DNA of 36,704 bases from Desulfobulbaceae bacterium (GTDB taxonomy: Bacteria; Desulfobacterota; Desulfobulbia; Desulfobulbales; SURF-16). Under the pieces are notes generated by a model. It worked only from the letters and a program-made list of their open reading frames with translations, made no database searches and was not told where the DNA came from. Positions 15,423 through 22,655 of this stretch are shown here, piece after piece. The position numbers and the translations under genes are program-made. The stretch's first letter is position 1. Each line of letters opens with the position of its first letter. Location: the NCBI GenBank assembly GCA_002868945.1, contig PKTX01000071.1:1-36704 (forward strand). The letters run 5' to 3'.

Positions 15423-16664
15423 ATGCAGTACGATTTTCTCGAACAAAGTACCCGTCTTCTTCGCGAGGCTGGCAGGATCTGCCAGATTGATCCCAATGTG
15501 ATGGCATTTCTTGCTGCACCGGCGCGAGTGGTGATCTTTCGCATCCCGTTGAAGATGGATGATGGCAGTTTTCGTGTCTTTGATGCGTACCGTGTGCGTT
15601 ACAACGATGCCCTGGGACCGACCCGTGATGGTACGCGCATTTCGGCCGATCTCGACCTGGGCGAGGTGAAATCGCTGGCATTGATCATGTCTATCAAACA
15701 CGCGGCTGGCCGCATACCGGCTGGCGGCGGCAAGGGTGGCGTGTCAGCCAACCCACGTGAGTTAAGCAAACGCGAGTTTGAGACGCTTTGCCGTACCTAT
15801 ATCCGTCAGCTGCGCCCCCGGGGGCATGCCTATGATGTACCCGGTGCTGATATTGGCACTGACCTGCAAAGCATGAGCTGGATGCTGGACGAGTATGAGT
15901 CGATTACCGGTTACCATGATCCTGCGGCGATAAACGATAAACCACCGATCCTCGGAGGCTCGCTGGGTGGCTATGAAGCCACCGGCCGCGGCGTGTTCGA
16001 CGTCTTCGAGGAAGCTGCAAAAGCAACCGGCTTTGAAATCAAAGATGCCAGTGTCGCTATCCAGGGTTTTGGCCAGGTCGGATCAGTGGCCGCCAGCATG
16101 TTCCATGAAGCCGGTTGCCGCGTCGTGGCGGTGAGTGATAGCCGTGGCGGCCTTTATGCAAAAGAGGGGCTGGATATTCCCGGCTTGCTGGCCCACAAAC
16201 AGGCCACGGGCAAAGTCGCGGACTTTGCTGATAGCCAACCATTGACCGGCCAGGACCTGCTGGAATGTGACTGCGACGTGCTGGTACCGGCGGCGGTGCA
16301 GGGAGTGATTACCGCGGATACTGCCTACCGGATCAAGGCGCAGATGCTGGTGGAAGCCGCCAATGCCCCGACGACGGTGGAAGCCGAGGCGATACTACTG
16401 GAAAGAGGTATTACCATCGTGCCGGATGTGCTGGCGAACGCCGGGAGTGTGCACCTGTGCCAGATGGAGCGCAGCCAGGGGCTTGCCGATAACTACTGGG
16501 ATATCGAGACAATTAACCACCTGCGCCATCAACGGCTGGTGGCCGGCTACCGCGCGGCAATGAATGCGGCTGCCAAGTACCAGTTAAAATCAGTCCGCCT
16601 GGGTGCCTGGATTAATGCCCTCAAACGGATTGAAGAAGCCATGCAGATGCGCGGCTGGTGCTAG
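15423..16664 (+). CDS. Glu/Leu/Phe/Val dehydrogenase (glutamate dehydrogenase type)
   Basis: This 413-residue enzyme interconverts an amino acid and its 2-oxo acid with NAD(P). The substrate-binding domain (about 1-175) shows Lys92, Lys104 in PAGGGKGG and Asp143 in DVPGADIGT. The Rossmann domain follows (VAIQGFGQVGSVAA at about 208-221) and the C-terminal part carries LVEAANAPTT and DVLANAGSV. Length fits the hexameric family; glutamate is the most likely substrate but is not proven. AAGGAG precedes the start. Codon choice looks different from neighbours such as bzaF, and repeats lie on both sides, which suggests acquisition. Its TAG stop is inside a dispersed repeat. Confidence 0.9.
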   Translation: MQYDFLEQSTRLLREAGRICQIDPNVMAFLAAPARVVIFRIPLKMDDGSFRVFDAYRVRYNDALGPTRDGTRISADLDLGEVKSLALIMSIKHAAGRIPAGGGKGGVSANPRELSKREFETLCRTYIRQLRPRGHAYDVPGADIGTDLQSMSWMLDEYESITGYHDPAAINDKPPILGGSLGGYEATGRGVFDVFEEAAKATGFEIKDASVAIQGFGQVGSVAASMFHEAGCRVVAVSDSRGGLYAKEGLDIPGLLAHKQATGKVADFADSQPLTGQDLLECDCDVLVPAAVQGVITADTAYRIKAQMLVEAANAPTTVEAEAILLERGITIVPDVLANAGSVHLCQMERSQGLADNYWDIETINHLRHQRLVAGYRAAMNAAAKYQLKSVRLGAWINALKRIEEAMQMRGWC

Positions 16665-16817
16665 TGCAGTATATCACTTAAAGTTTCGTATATTTATACA
16701 ACTCTGACTTTAACCACAAAGGCATTCTTCTTAATACCCCCTTGAGGGGTACAAAAACACGAAGAGCTTCCTGTTTTTATGTTTTTCTTGGTGCCTTCGT
16801 GTCTTGTGGTTCGAATG
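16661..16817 (+). repeat. Dispersed stop-codon repeat (family C), copy 2
   Basis: It starts CTAGTGCAGT at 16661, the same string that ends copy 1 at the window start in reverse. The first 50 bases differ at only a few positions. It then carries TTAACCACAAAGGCA at about 16711 and the complementary TGCCTTCGTGTCTTGTGGTT near 16792, with about 38 extra bases inside compared with copy 1. The dehydrogenase stop codon TAG (16662-16664) is part of it. Confidence 0.75.
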
Positions 16818-16930
16818 CAATAACGAAACTCTACACGCACATGTATGTTTTACGGAGCATCAGGGACCTTTCTGGTTATGGCCTGTCCGCCTGCGCCAGG
16901 GGGGAGAATACCCCCAAACTCGACAGGCCC

Positions 16931-17860
16931 CTAGCGGGGAATGGCCAGGTCATCACCACCGGCGGGTGAGCACTTGAGCCCGGGGTTTTCCCGGCCGATC
17001 AATTCCAATGCCACCGCGGCATTGCGCACCCGGTCTCGCATCATGTCATCGTGGTAGCTGTCCGGGTTCCATGGCGCGTACATGGCCTCCTCCGACGGAC
17101 CAGGCTCGATCTTGAAATAGCACGGTGCCGCGACACGGGCAATCTCCGCCGCCTCGTAGAAACGCACGAAGCCGCCCATTGAATTCACCAGGCAGAGGTA
17201 GACATCCAGCGGAATCCGGATAGTGCTGCGGATGGCCGATAACATCGGCAGGTTGAGGTCGGCGAGGGGATTGAAGGTATTGGCTCCCAGTTGCTGGGCA
17301 ACATGGGCGCCTGCCGGGTTTGCCTGACCGGCAAATACCGACAGCTTGAAAATGACGTCCTCGGGGATGACGCCTTTTTGGCGGAGCTGGTTAACGAGCC
17401 ACAACACGCCTTCATCGGCTACCAGGAAACCACGAAAGCCGGCAGCCATGCACCGCTCGATGTCTTTGAGCCAGTGCCGGACAGCATCCATGCCGCGCAG
17501 GCGCATGCCGGAGACCAATCCCTCTGATGTGGCTATCTGACGTCCACCATCCCAGCCGCGACGCGGGCCAGGGGTCATCACCACCTCGATTTTCTGTTCC
17601 CGCGCCAGTTGCGCAAAATCTCGTAGTTCGGCCTGGGTGAGATAGGTGGCGCCACCGACAGTAGCAATAATACGGTGTACCGGTACCTGCTGTTGTTCCG
17701 CTTCCTTAATGAGCGTTTGCAGTGATGATACCCGCTCGACACCGGATATTTCGATGCGATAATGACCGCCATCGGGGAAGCGAAGCTCAGACGATGGCAG
17801 CTGATTATTGTCATGAGCCGGAAGTCCCAGTTCTGCAAGTGCCTGTTCCAGGTTATCCAT
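16931..17860 (-). CDS. Peptidase U32-like (TIM-barrel) protein
   Basis: The 309-residue protein looks like the barrel part of the U32/collagenase-like family. It has an N-terminal alpha/beta region with VHRIIATVGGATYLTQAEL, a middle FRGFLVADEGVLWLVNQL, then DVYLCLVNSMGGFVRFYEAAEI. The classic U32 Cys-rich signature is not visible, so membership is distant and peptidase activity is doubtful; several U32 proteins are RNA-hydroxylation enzymes instead. GAGGAGGG precedes the start. It converges on the dehydrogenase gene across the family C repeat and diverges from a broken gene 81 bases away; the three may have arrived together. Confidence 0.7.
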   Translation of the reverse strand: MDNLEQALAELGLPAHDNNQLPSSELRFPDGGHYRIEISGVERVSSLQTLIKEAEQQQVPVHRIIATVGGATYLTQAELRDFAQLAREQKIEVVMTPGPRRGWDGGRQIATSEGLVSGMRLRGMDAVRHWLKDIERCMAAGFRGFLVADEGVLWLVNQLRQKGVIPEDVIFKLSVFAGQANPAGAHVAQQLGANTFNPLADLNLPMLSAIRSTIRIPLDVYLCLVNSMGGFVRFYEAAEIARVAAPCYFKIEPGPSEEAMYAPWNPDSYHDDMMRDRVRNAAVALELIGRENPGLKCSPAGGDDLAIPR

Positions 17861-17941
17861 TAGTCCCTCCTCTCTTAATCTGTTAAGATATCTTGTACAC
17901 CTATCATACTACCCACAACGCCACACAAAAAGGAAGCCTTC

Positions 17942-18430
17942 ATGCCCCTCGACAGTGCCAAACTCATGAAAGACCCCATTGGTTTTTACCCGCAGCCAAC
18001 CGTGGCCTGCCTTGACCCGACCCGTGGCGAACTGCCATGCCGACAACTGGACAACTGGATGAAGCGCGCACCCTGACTTTTCGCGCGCGCCTTGCCACTG
18101 CCGGAGTGCCCGCTGCACGCATTGCAGCGTCTACCGGACAGGGGCACGTAGGCACGGTGGATGAGCTCGCCGCCTAGTTTCGTTATGCGGCAAAGGCGCA
18201 TAGGCCCGAGATGCTGTTAAGGGGGCTGCTCAAACCGGAAGACGGTATTGATGCCAACAATCGCCTCCTGGATCTGCTGCCTGATTGTCATTATCCGGTG
18301 GTGTTTTTGCGACCGGGAACCCATTTACCCGAGCAAGCCGGATGACTGCATTGCGGCCATGGCAGACAAGATCATGATGGCTTGCCGGCAACTGTCGGTG
18401 AAGATCGGCGGCACGGGAGCAAAAGAATAA
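17942..18430 (+). pseudogene. Broken gene with frameshifts and an internal stop
   Basis: An ATG at 17942 with AAGGAAG upstream opens a frame that stops after 44 codons (TGA 18074-18076). Protein-like sequence continues in a second frame (LDEARTLTFRARLATAG, later EMLLRGLLKPEDGIDANN) with an in-frame TAG near 18176, and then in a third frame that ends at TAA 18428-18430 (CIAAMADKIMMACRQL). At least two frameshifts and one nonsense change are needed to read it through, so it is a decayed gene. The family is not recognised. It is divergent from the U32-like gene. Confidence 0.65.
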
Positions 18431-18610
18431 ATCAAGGATTAGGGTCCGAGGGAAAAACCAAATCAAGAATCAAAACGGTAGGAAAAAACCATGGGTTCAA
18501 GGATTCGGAGCATCAAGGGGATCGAGGTTAAAGGTCAAAGAAAAATCGCTCGCCTTTACCCTTGGCCCCCTGGACCCTTTTTTGAAGAGATTTTAAGGAG
18601 GATCTAAATT
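18431..18610 (+). other. Spacer with short inverted and direct repeats, panB ribosome-binding site
   Basis: AGGGTCC near 18441 is mirrored by GGACCCT near 18575, and CAAGGATT occurs at about 18433 and 18498. This is typical of relic intergenic repeats. The stretch ends with TTAAGGAGG, a near-perfect ribosome-binding site for panB at about 18593-18601. Confidence 0.5.
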
Positions 18611-19453
18611 ATGGCAAAAAAACACACGCGTTTCGATCTGCAGAAGTTGAAGGAGGACGGCCAGAAGGCCGTTTGGATTACGGCCTACGACTATTGGACG
18701 GCCAGCTTCGCCGAAGAGGCCGGCATGGACATGATCCTCGTGGGCGACTCCCTGGGAATGTGCATTTACGGCTACAGTGGCACCGTGCCGGTCACCATGG
18801 AGCAGTGCATCTACCATTCGGAGGCGGTCCGCCGGGGCGCACCCAACACCTTTGTCATCGGCGACATGCCCTTTCTCTCCTATCAGGTTAGCGTGCCCGA
18901 GGCCGTACGCAACGCCGGGCGCTTCCACAAGGAAGCCGGGGTGGACGCCGTCAAGCTGGAGGGCGGGCAGCGGGTCCGCGACCAGATCAGGGCCATCGCC
19001 GACGGGGGCATGCTGGTGATGGGCCACATCGGCCTGACGCCCCAGAGTTCCGGCATGCAGGGCGGCTTCAAGGCCCAGGGGCGTACGGCCGAGGCGGCCA
19101 AGGACGTCATCGACGACGCCCGGGCCATCGAAGCCGCCGGCGCCTTTGCCCTGCTCGTGGAGGCCGTGCCCCCCGAGGTTTGCGGGATCATCCGCGACAC
19201 GTTAAGCATACCGGTCTACAGCATCGGCGCCGGGTGGGAAGCCGACGGGCAGCTCATGATTTGCAGCGATGTGCTGGGCATCTTCCAGGCTTTCACCCCC
19301 AAGTTCGTCAAGAAATACGAAAACCTGGGCAAGAAGACCGTGGAAGCTTTCCAACAATACGCCCAGGACGCCCGCAAGGGCGACTTTCCCCAGGAGCAGC
19401 ACGCCTACAAGATGGTGGAAGGGGAGCTGGAGAAGCTGAAGAAACTCCTTTAA
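18611..19453 (+). CDS. panB: 3-methyl-2-oxobutanoate hydroxymethyltransferase
   Basis: PanB transfers a hydroxymethyl group from methylene-THF to 2-oxoisovalerate, giving ketopantoate, the first step of pantothenate and CoA synthesis. The 280-residue protein has the usual length. Visible family blocks are the metal/substrate loop VGDSLGM, then TMEQCIYHSEAVRRG, FVIGDMPFLSYQ, AVKLEGG and the later LLVEAVPPEV and IPVYSIGAG. The upstream AAGGAGG fixes the start. The other pantothenate genes are not in the window. It converges with a solitary ectA, 80 bases away. GC-rich coding and flanking repeats fit an acquired segment, but this is not tested. Confidence 0.93.
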   Translation: MAKKHTRFDLQKLKEDGQKAVWITAYDYWTASFAEEAGMDMILVGDSLGMCIYGYSGTVPVTMEQCIYHSEAVRRGAPNTFVIGDMPFLSYQVSVPEAVRNAGRFHKEAGVDAVKLEGGQRVRDQIRAIADGGMLVMGHIGLTPQSSGMQGGFKAQGRTAEAAKDVIDDARAIEAAGAFALLVEAVPPEVCGIIRDTLSIPVYSIGAGWEADGQLMICSDVLGIFQAFTPKFVKKYENLGKKTVEAFQQYAQDARKGDFPQEQHAYKMVEGELEKLKKLL

Positions 19454-19533
19454 AGGACAGTTCTCGAGAAAGGAGCTGTTGGCATGTGGATCTGGACGAT
19501 CGGCTGTCTTTTGGGCGCACGGCCCTGCTGCCA

Positions 19534-20046
19534 TCAGGATTTGGGCGTGGAGAGCGGCCCGATGCGGAAGAGGGATTCGGCGGCGTGGCCGTCCAGCATC
19601 TCGCTGGTGAAGTGGTTCTCGTACTCGGTCATCTCCGCCCCCTCTTTCTTGGCAAAGCTGGCGAACAGCCGCCGTGAGGGTTCGTTGGACTTGGTGATGG
19701 TGGTATGGAGTTCGGTTACGCCCCGGCAGCTCTGCCGCGCCAGGATAGCCTGAATCATCGTGGTCGCCAGGCCGTGGCCCCGCCCTTCCTTGCCGACGCC
19801 TACCTGCCACAGGAAGAACACGTTGGGCTCTTTAGGCTTGCGGTAGCAGGTCACGTAGCCCACCAGCTCGCCGTCTTTCTCGGCCAGTATGCAGGTTTCC
19901 GAGAAATGGTCACACTGCAGGACGTTGCAGTAGCAGGAATTCATGTCCAGTGGCGGGGTGATGCGCACGAAGGTGTTGAGTCGCGCGCCGTCTTCAGCGG
20001 TGGGTTCACGCAGGGTAATGCCGTCGAATTCGTCATCGATTTTCAT
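19534..20046 (-). CDS. ectA: Diaminobutyrate acetyltransferase-like GNAT (EctA), orphan
   Basis: EctA acetylates L-2,4-diaminobutyrate, the second step of ectoine synthesis. The 170-residue protein fits the EctA pattern closely: PPLDMNSCYCNVLQCDHFSETC near the N-terminus, then GYVTCYRKP, FFLWQVGVGKEGRGHGLA as the acetyl-CoA site, and TTITKSNEPSRRLF. The ATG at 20046 is preferred because AGAGG lies just upstream; a start at 20073 would add nine residues. ectB and ectC, which normally flank ectA, are absent: the neighbours are panB and a cluster of mobile elements. It may complement ectBC elsewhere, be a leftover, or acetylate another diamine. Confidence 0.82.
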   Translation of the reverse strand: MKIDDEFDGITLREPTAEDGARLNTFVRITPPLDMNSCYCNVLQCDHFSETCILAEKDGELVGYVTCYRKPKEPNVFFLWQVGVGKEGRGHGLATTMIQAILARQSCRGVTELHTTITKSNEPSRRLFASFAKKEGAEMTEYENHFTSEMLDGHAAESLFRIGPLSTPKS

Positions 20047-20130
20047 AAGTAACCTCTTCAGGGTGTGCATCATGCGAGTGGTCGTATCCTTCCGGATGCG
20101 GGGCCATCATCCCGAACATGGGGGACATAA

Positions 20131-20348
20131 CAGCCTGTTGAAAAACTACTGCGCTAACTGATGCGGCGTCACAATTCGGCTTGAGCTAAGCAAGCAGAGC
20201 GAGACTCCGAAATGCTCCTAAACCACATGGAAACTGCACCCCAAGGGTACTTGGAGTGTCGCAGGCTCCCTTATCTCCTGCGGGCGCGCATTTTTTCGCC
20301 TCATTTTTCCTAGCCTCAGCTGCGCTCGCTACGTTTTTCAACGGGCTG
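20131..20348 (-). mobile_element. MITE-like element family A, copy 1 (inverted, with extra module)
   Basis: It is bounded by CAGCCTGTTGAAAAAC at 20131 and its partner GTTTTTCAACGGGCTG ending at 20348. Compared with copies 2 and 3 it lies in the opposite orientation. It is longer (218 bp) because its middle contains an extra segment around 20215-20280 that is also found in family B. The flanks ATAA and ACAA are an imperfect 4-bp duplication. No transposase is encoded. Confidence 0.85.
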
Positions 20349-20375
20349 ACAAGGGACCACAAAACAGCGCATATC

Positions 20376-20567
20376 TCAACGTTGCTGCCTGGTATTGTTC
20401 CTGCAATACCGTTGCAAAGCCCTGCCGCGCCAGCGGCGTTTAGTCGGGGTGATACGTAATCGCCTTTGCGCAGGAGAAAGCAGAATGGAGTAGAGGATCC
20501 CAAGAGTGCTCTTGGTGCGCCAAGTATCGGTCGAGATTTCCGCCAATTTCAGAGCCGCTGTGCCCAT
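20376..20567 (-). pseudogene. Small unrecognised open frame between elements, probably a remnant
   Basis: A 63-codon frame (start MGTAALKLAEISTDTW) lies between a family A and a family B element. There is no clear ribosome-binding site. The second half is arginine-rich and low in complexity, so it is probably the 5' remnant of a gene disrupted by the elements, or chance. Confidence 0.25.
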
Positions 20568-20596
20568 ATTTTAAGACAATTCACCATGTTTATCTA

Positions 20597-20815
20597 GTGT
20601 CTGTCCAGAAATAGGTCATTTCGTACGAGATCAAGGACTGCGAGAAAAATAAGCGCGCCCTGAAAGAAGTGCCCTTGGGGTGCAGGCATATATTTGATAT
20701 CGGAGTCTCCACTTCGTTTCGCTTACCTCCGAGCATTATTTTTTGAGCATGACGCTGAGATCGGGCCGGTAAGCGAGTTTACGAGACTCCGAGAGGGCCA
20801 TTTCCGGACAGGCAC
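20597..20815. mobile_element. MITE-like element family B, copy 1
   Basis: The ends are GTGTCTGTCCAGAAAT (20597) and the complementary ATTTCCGGACAGGCAC ending at 20815. The flanking TATCTA (20591-20596) and TATCTG (20816-20821) look like a 6-bp target duplication with one change. It is 219 bp long and has no coding capacity for a transposase. Its interior has two partial inverted segments (CGGAGTCTC near 20701 and GAGACTCCG near 20783). Confidence 0.85.
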
Positions 20816-20821
20816 TATCTG

Positions 20822-21082
20822 AAAGGACAACTGTTACCAGCTCAACTGCAAGCTGTCCATTTTTTTTGCCGGGAAATCTCGGCAACAGGCACAAAACAAC
20901 TTGTTTTTGCAACAGAAATCAGCATGCAACACCAACACATTACTCCCCGCCCGAAAGACCTTGCATCACCTCAACCAGTGGCTCTTTCGCTCACGGGGGT
21001 GTGTTCCTCCACCTCCAGGTTCACATTGATCGCCTGCTGATGGGCCAATGGCTGGAATATAACGATATATCAGATTCGATAT
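20822..21082. other. Gene-free stretch between elements
   Basis: I see no gene in this stretch. A short hairpin (TTGCCG... CGGCAA at about 20868-20885) is the only clear structure. A minus-strand frame with protein-like content near 20980-21060 (VNLEVEEHTPVSE) has no good start and may be a relic. Confidence 0.35.
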
Positions 21083-21110
21083 TCGACATTCTCATTTTTT
21101 AGGGTAGAAT
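21083..21110 (+). promoter_or_regulatory. Candidate sigma-70 promoter for rdgB
   Basis: TCGACA (21083-21088) and TAGAAT (21105-21110) are separated by 16 bases, a good match to the consensus. Transcription would start near 21117, just upstream of a family A element. The element would therefore lie wholly in the rdgB leader RNA. Confidence 0.5.
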
Positions 21111-21141
21111 ACGGCTCTTCTGACAACCAGTTACATCCTAA

Positions 21142-21281
21142 CAGCCCGTTGAAAAAGGTAGCGAGCGCAGCTGAGGCTAGGAAAAATACGGCGAAAAAGC
21201 GCAGTTTACAGGTAGTAAATGAGCATTTTGAGCCGAATTTTGACGCCGCATCTGCCAGCGCAGTAGTTTTTCAACAGGCTG
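21142..21281 (+). mobile_element. MITE-like element family A, copy 2
   Basis: The element runs from CAGCCCGTTGAAAAA at 21142 to TTTTTCAACAGGCTG ending at 21281 (140 bp) and is flanked by a perfect 4-bp duplication, CTAA (21138-21141 and 21282-21285). It is the cleanest copy in the window. Its internal sequence is nearly the same as copy 3. It ends 26 bases before the rdgB start codon. Confidence 0.92.
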
Positions 21282-21307
21282 CTAAGGACCACAAAAGGAG
21301 CAGTACC

Positions 21308-22000
21308 ATGAGCGCACCAACCATCATTGTCCTTGCCACCCGCAACAAGGGAAAAATCAAAGAATTCCAGAAGATCCTCAAAGACTACCCCGTGGACCTC
21401 AAGAGCCTTGATGACTTCGGCCCCATTCCGGAGGCGGTGGAGGATGGCGCGACCTTTGACGACAATGCCTATAAAAAGGCTCATTTTACCGCCAAGGTCC
21501 TGGGCCTGCCGGCCATCTCCGATGACTCCGGCCTCACTGTCGAGGCCCTTGACGGCCGCCCCGGTGTCCACTCGGCCCGCTATGCCGGCGACAAGGCCAC
21601 GGACCAGGACAATATCGACAAGCTCCTTGACGAGATGGCCGGCGTCAGCAACCGCAAGGCCGCCTTTGAGTGCGTCATCTCCATTGCCGTGCCGTCAGGC
21701 CCGGCGCTGACCTATGAAGGTCGCTGCGAAGGCGAAATCAGCAGCGAGCCGCGCGGCGACAGCGGCTTTGGCTATGACCCTGTGTTCTACTATCCGGACT
21801 TTGACAAGACCTTTGCCGAGGCAAGCATGGAGGAAAAGAATAAGGTGAGCCACCGGGGCCGAGCCCTGGCCGAGGTGGCTGCTGAAATGCCCAAGATTCT
21901 CAAGTGGCTGGAGCAGCGCCTCTTTGAGGAAAAACCGCAGAAACCGGACCATAGCGAGTTTGAACACAACGACTGGTCCGAGCCCTATATGGTTAAATAA
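21308..22000 (+). CDS. rdgB: XTP/dITP diphosphatase (non-canonical purine NTP pyrophosphatase)
   Basis: RdgB hydrolyses ITP, dITP and XTP to monophosphates, keeping deaminated purines out of nucleic acids. The 230-residue protein has the family start IIVLATRNKGKIKEF, the central FDDNAYKKA, PAISDDSGLTVEALDGRPGV, the GFGYDPVF block and SHRGRAL near the end. It carries a C-terminal extension of about 25 residues (KPQKPDHSEFEHNDWSEPY) beyond many homologues. The ATG at 21308 has AAAGGAG eight bases upstream. The same frame is open for 53 codons further upstream through the family A element, from an ATG-like start at 21149; that extension is unlikely to be translated. Confidence 0.93.
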   Translation: MSAPTIIVLATRNKGKIKEFQKILKDYPVDLKSLDDFGPIPEAVEDGATFDDNAYKKAHFTAKVLGLPAISDDSGLTVEALDGRPGVHSARYAGDKATDQDNIDKLLDEMAGVSNRKAAFECVISIAVPSGPALTYEGRCEGEISSEPRGDSGFGYDPVFYYPDFDKTFAEASMEEKNKVSHRGRALAEVAAEMPKILKWLEQRLFEEKPQKPDHSEFEHNDWSEPYMVK

Positions 22001-22002
22001 TA

Positions 22003-22100
22003 GAATTTCTGAATCCAGAATTCTGAATTCTGAAGGGGGAGGAAACTGCTGCCGCTATCCAGCAATATTCTGGATTCTGATTTCTGAATTCTGAATTCTG
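22003..22100. repeat. Inverted repeat of GAATTCTGAATTCTG type
   Basis: The left arm (22003-22033) and right arm (22066-22100) are complementary over about 25 bases and contain repeated TTCTGAA units. It lies between the convergent rdgB and PilZ genes, only 5 bases from the PilZ stop, so it may act as a shared transcript end. Simple repeats of this type are scattered in many genomes. Confidence 0.7.
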
Positions 22101-22104
22101 CTTT

Positions 22105-22452
22105 TCAGTCATGAAAGGCGGTCCGGTCAATGAGCTGCCGCACCAGCTTACGTTCTTCATGGCCCAGGTGGGGCACCTCAAAACCGGTGACATGAAAGTC
22201 AGGATTGACATCGGGCCGTGACCAGAGCGTAGTGCCGCTCAACACCACACTTTCCCGGGAGAAATAGCCCTCGGGCAGATCCAGGCGCAGATTCATGGCC
22301 TGCCCCACCGGTAACGGCTCCCTGCTGACAATCTTGCAGCCCTTGGTGGTTATATCAACCAGGTTGCCGATCTGTTGGCCGGTCTCTGTATCATAGAGCT
22401 TCAGGTAGTAGACCAACTGCCGCCGTTTCATGCCCCGTGATTCAACACCCAT
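22105..22452 (-). CDS. PilZ-domain protein
   Basis: The 115-residue protein is a single PilZ-like beta barrel, the usual receptor for cyclic di-GMP. The arginine-rich ESRGMKRRQLVYYLKLYD near the N-terminus resembles the RxxxR switch region, and LVDITTKGCKIVS stands in the place of the (D/N)xSxxG motif with Thr for Ser. It ends in GFEVPHLGHEERKLVRQLI. Binding of c-di-GMP is therefore plausible but not certain. GGAGAGG precedes the start. About 200 bases of unassigned sequence separate it from cmk upstream. Confidence 0.82.
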   Translation of the reverse strand: MGVESRGMKRRQLVYYLKLYDTETGQQIGNLVDITTKGCKIVSREPLPVGQAMNLRLDLPEGYFSRESVVLSGTTLWSRPDVNPDFHVTGFEVPHLGHEERKLVRQLIDRTAFHD

Positions 22453-22655
22453 AATGCCTCTCCATCATAAAAGTCAGCCCAGATCATTGTCGCCGTCGGC
22501 GACATGCCGCCACGTTTCGCCTCATTTTCCCTGCCGAGGCAGGCTGCCGCCTGTTTTGCCGTGCCGACAGGGATCTTGAGCGGCCGCACTCTTAATCGGC
22601 CGACAAAGGCCGCTACTGCCACGCGGCGATTTGTACATCCATGATCGGCTGAATT

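Noticed and set aside
16800-16820. Possible tRNA T-arm (GGTTCGAA)
   Set aside because: No cloverleaf can be drawn around it; it is the end of a dispersed repeat.
19484-19753. Small plus-strand open frame after panB with AAAGGAG upstream
   Set aside because: It overlaps ectA on the opposite strand over most of its length and has no protein-like motifs.
21149-21307. A 53-codon N-terminal extension of RdgB
   Set aside because: It is encoded by a mobile element, lacks a good ribosome-binding site, and the ATG at 21308 has a strong one and matches the family start.
22003-22100. CRISPR-like repeat of GAATTCTG units
   Set aside because: The units are short, without regular spacers, and form one inverted repeat between convergent genes.
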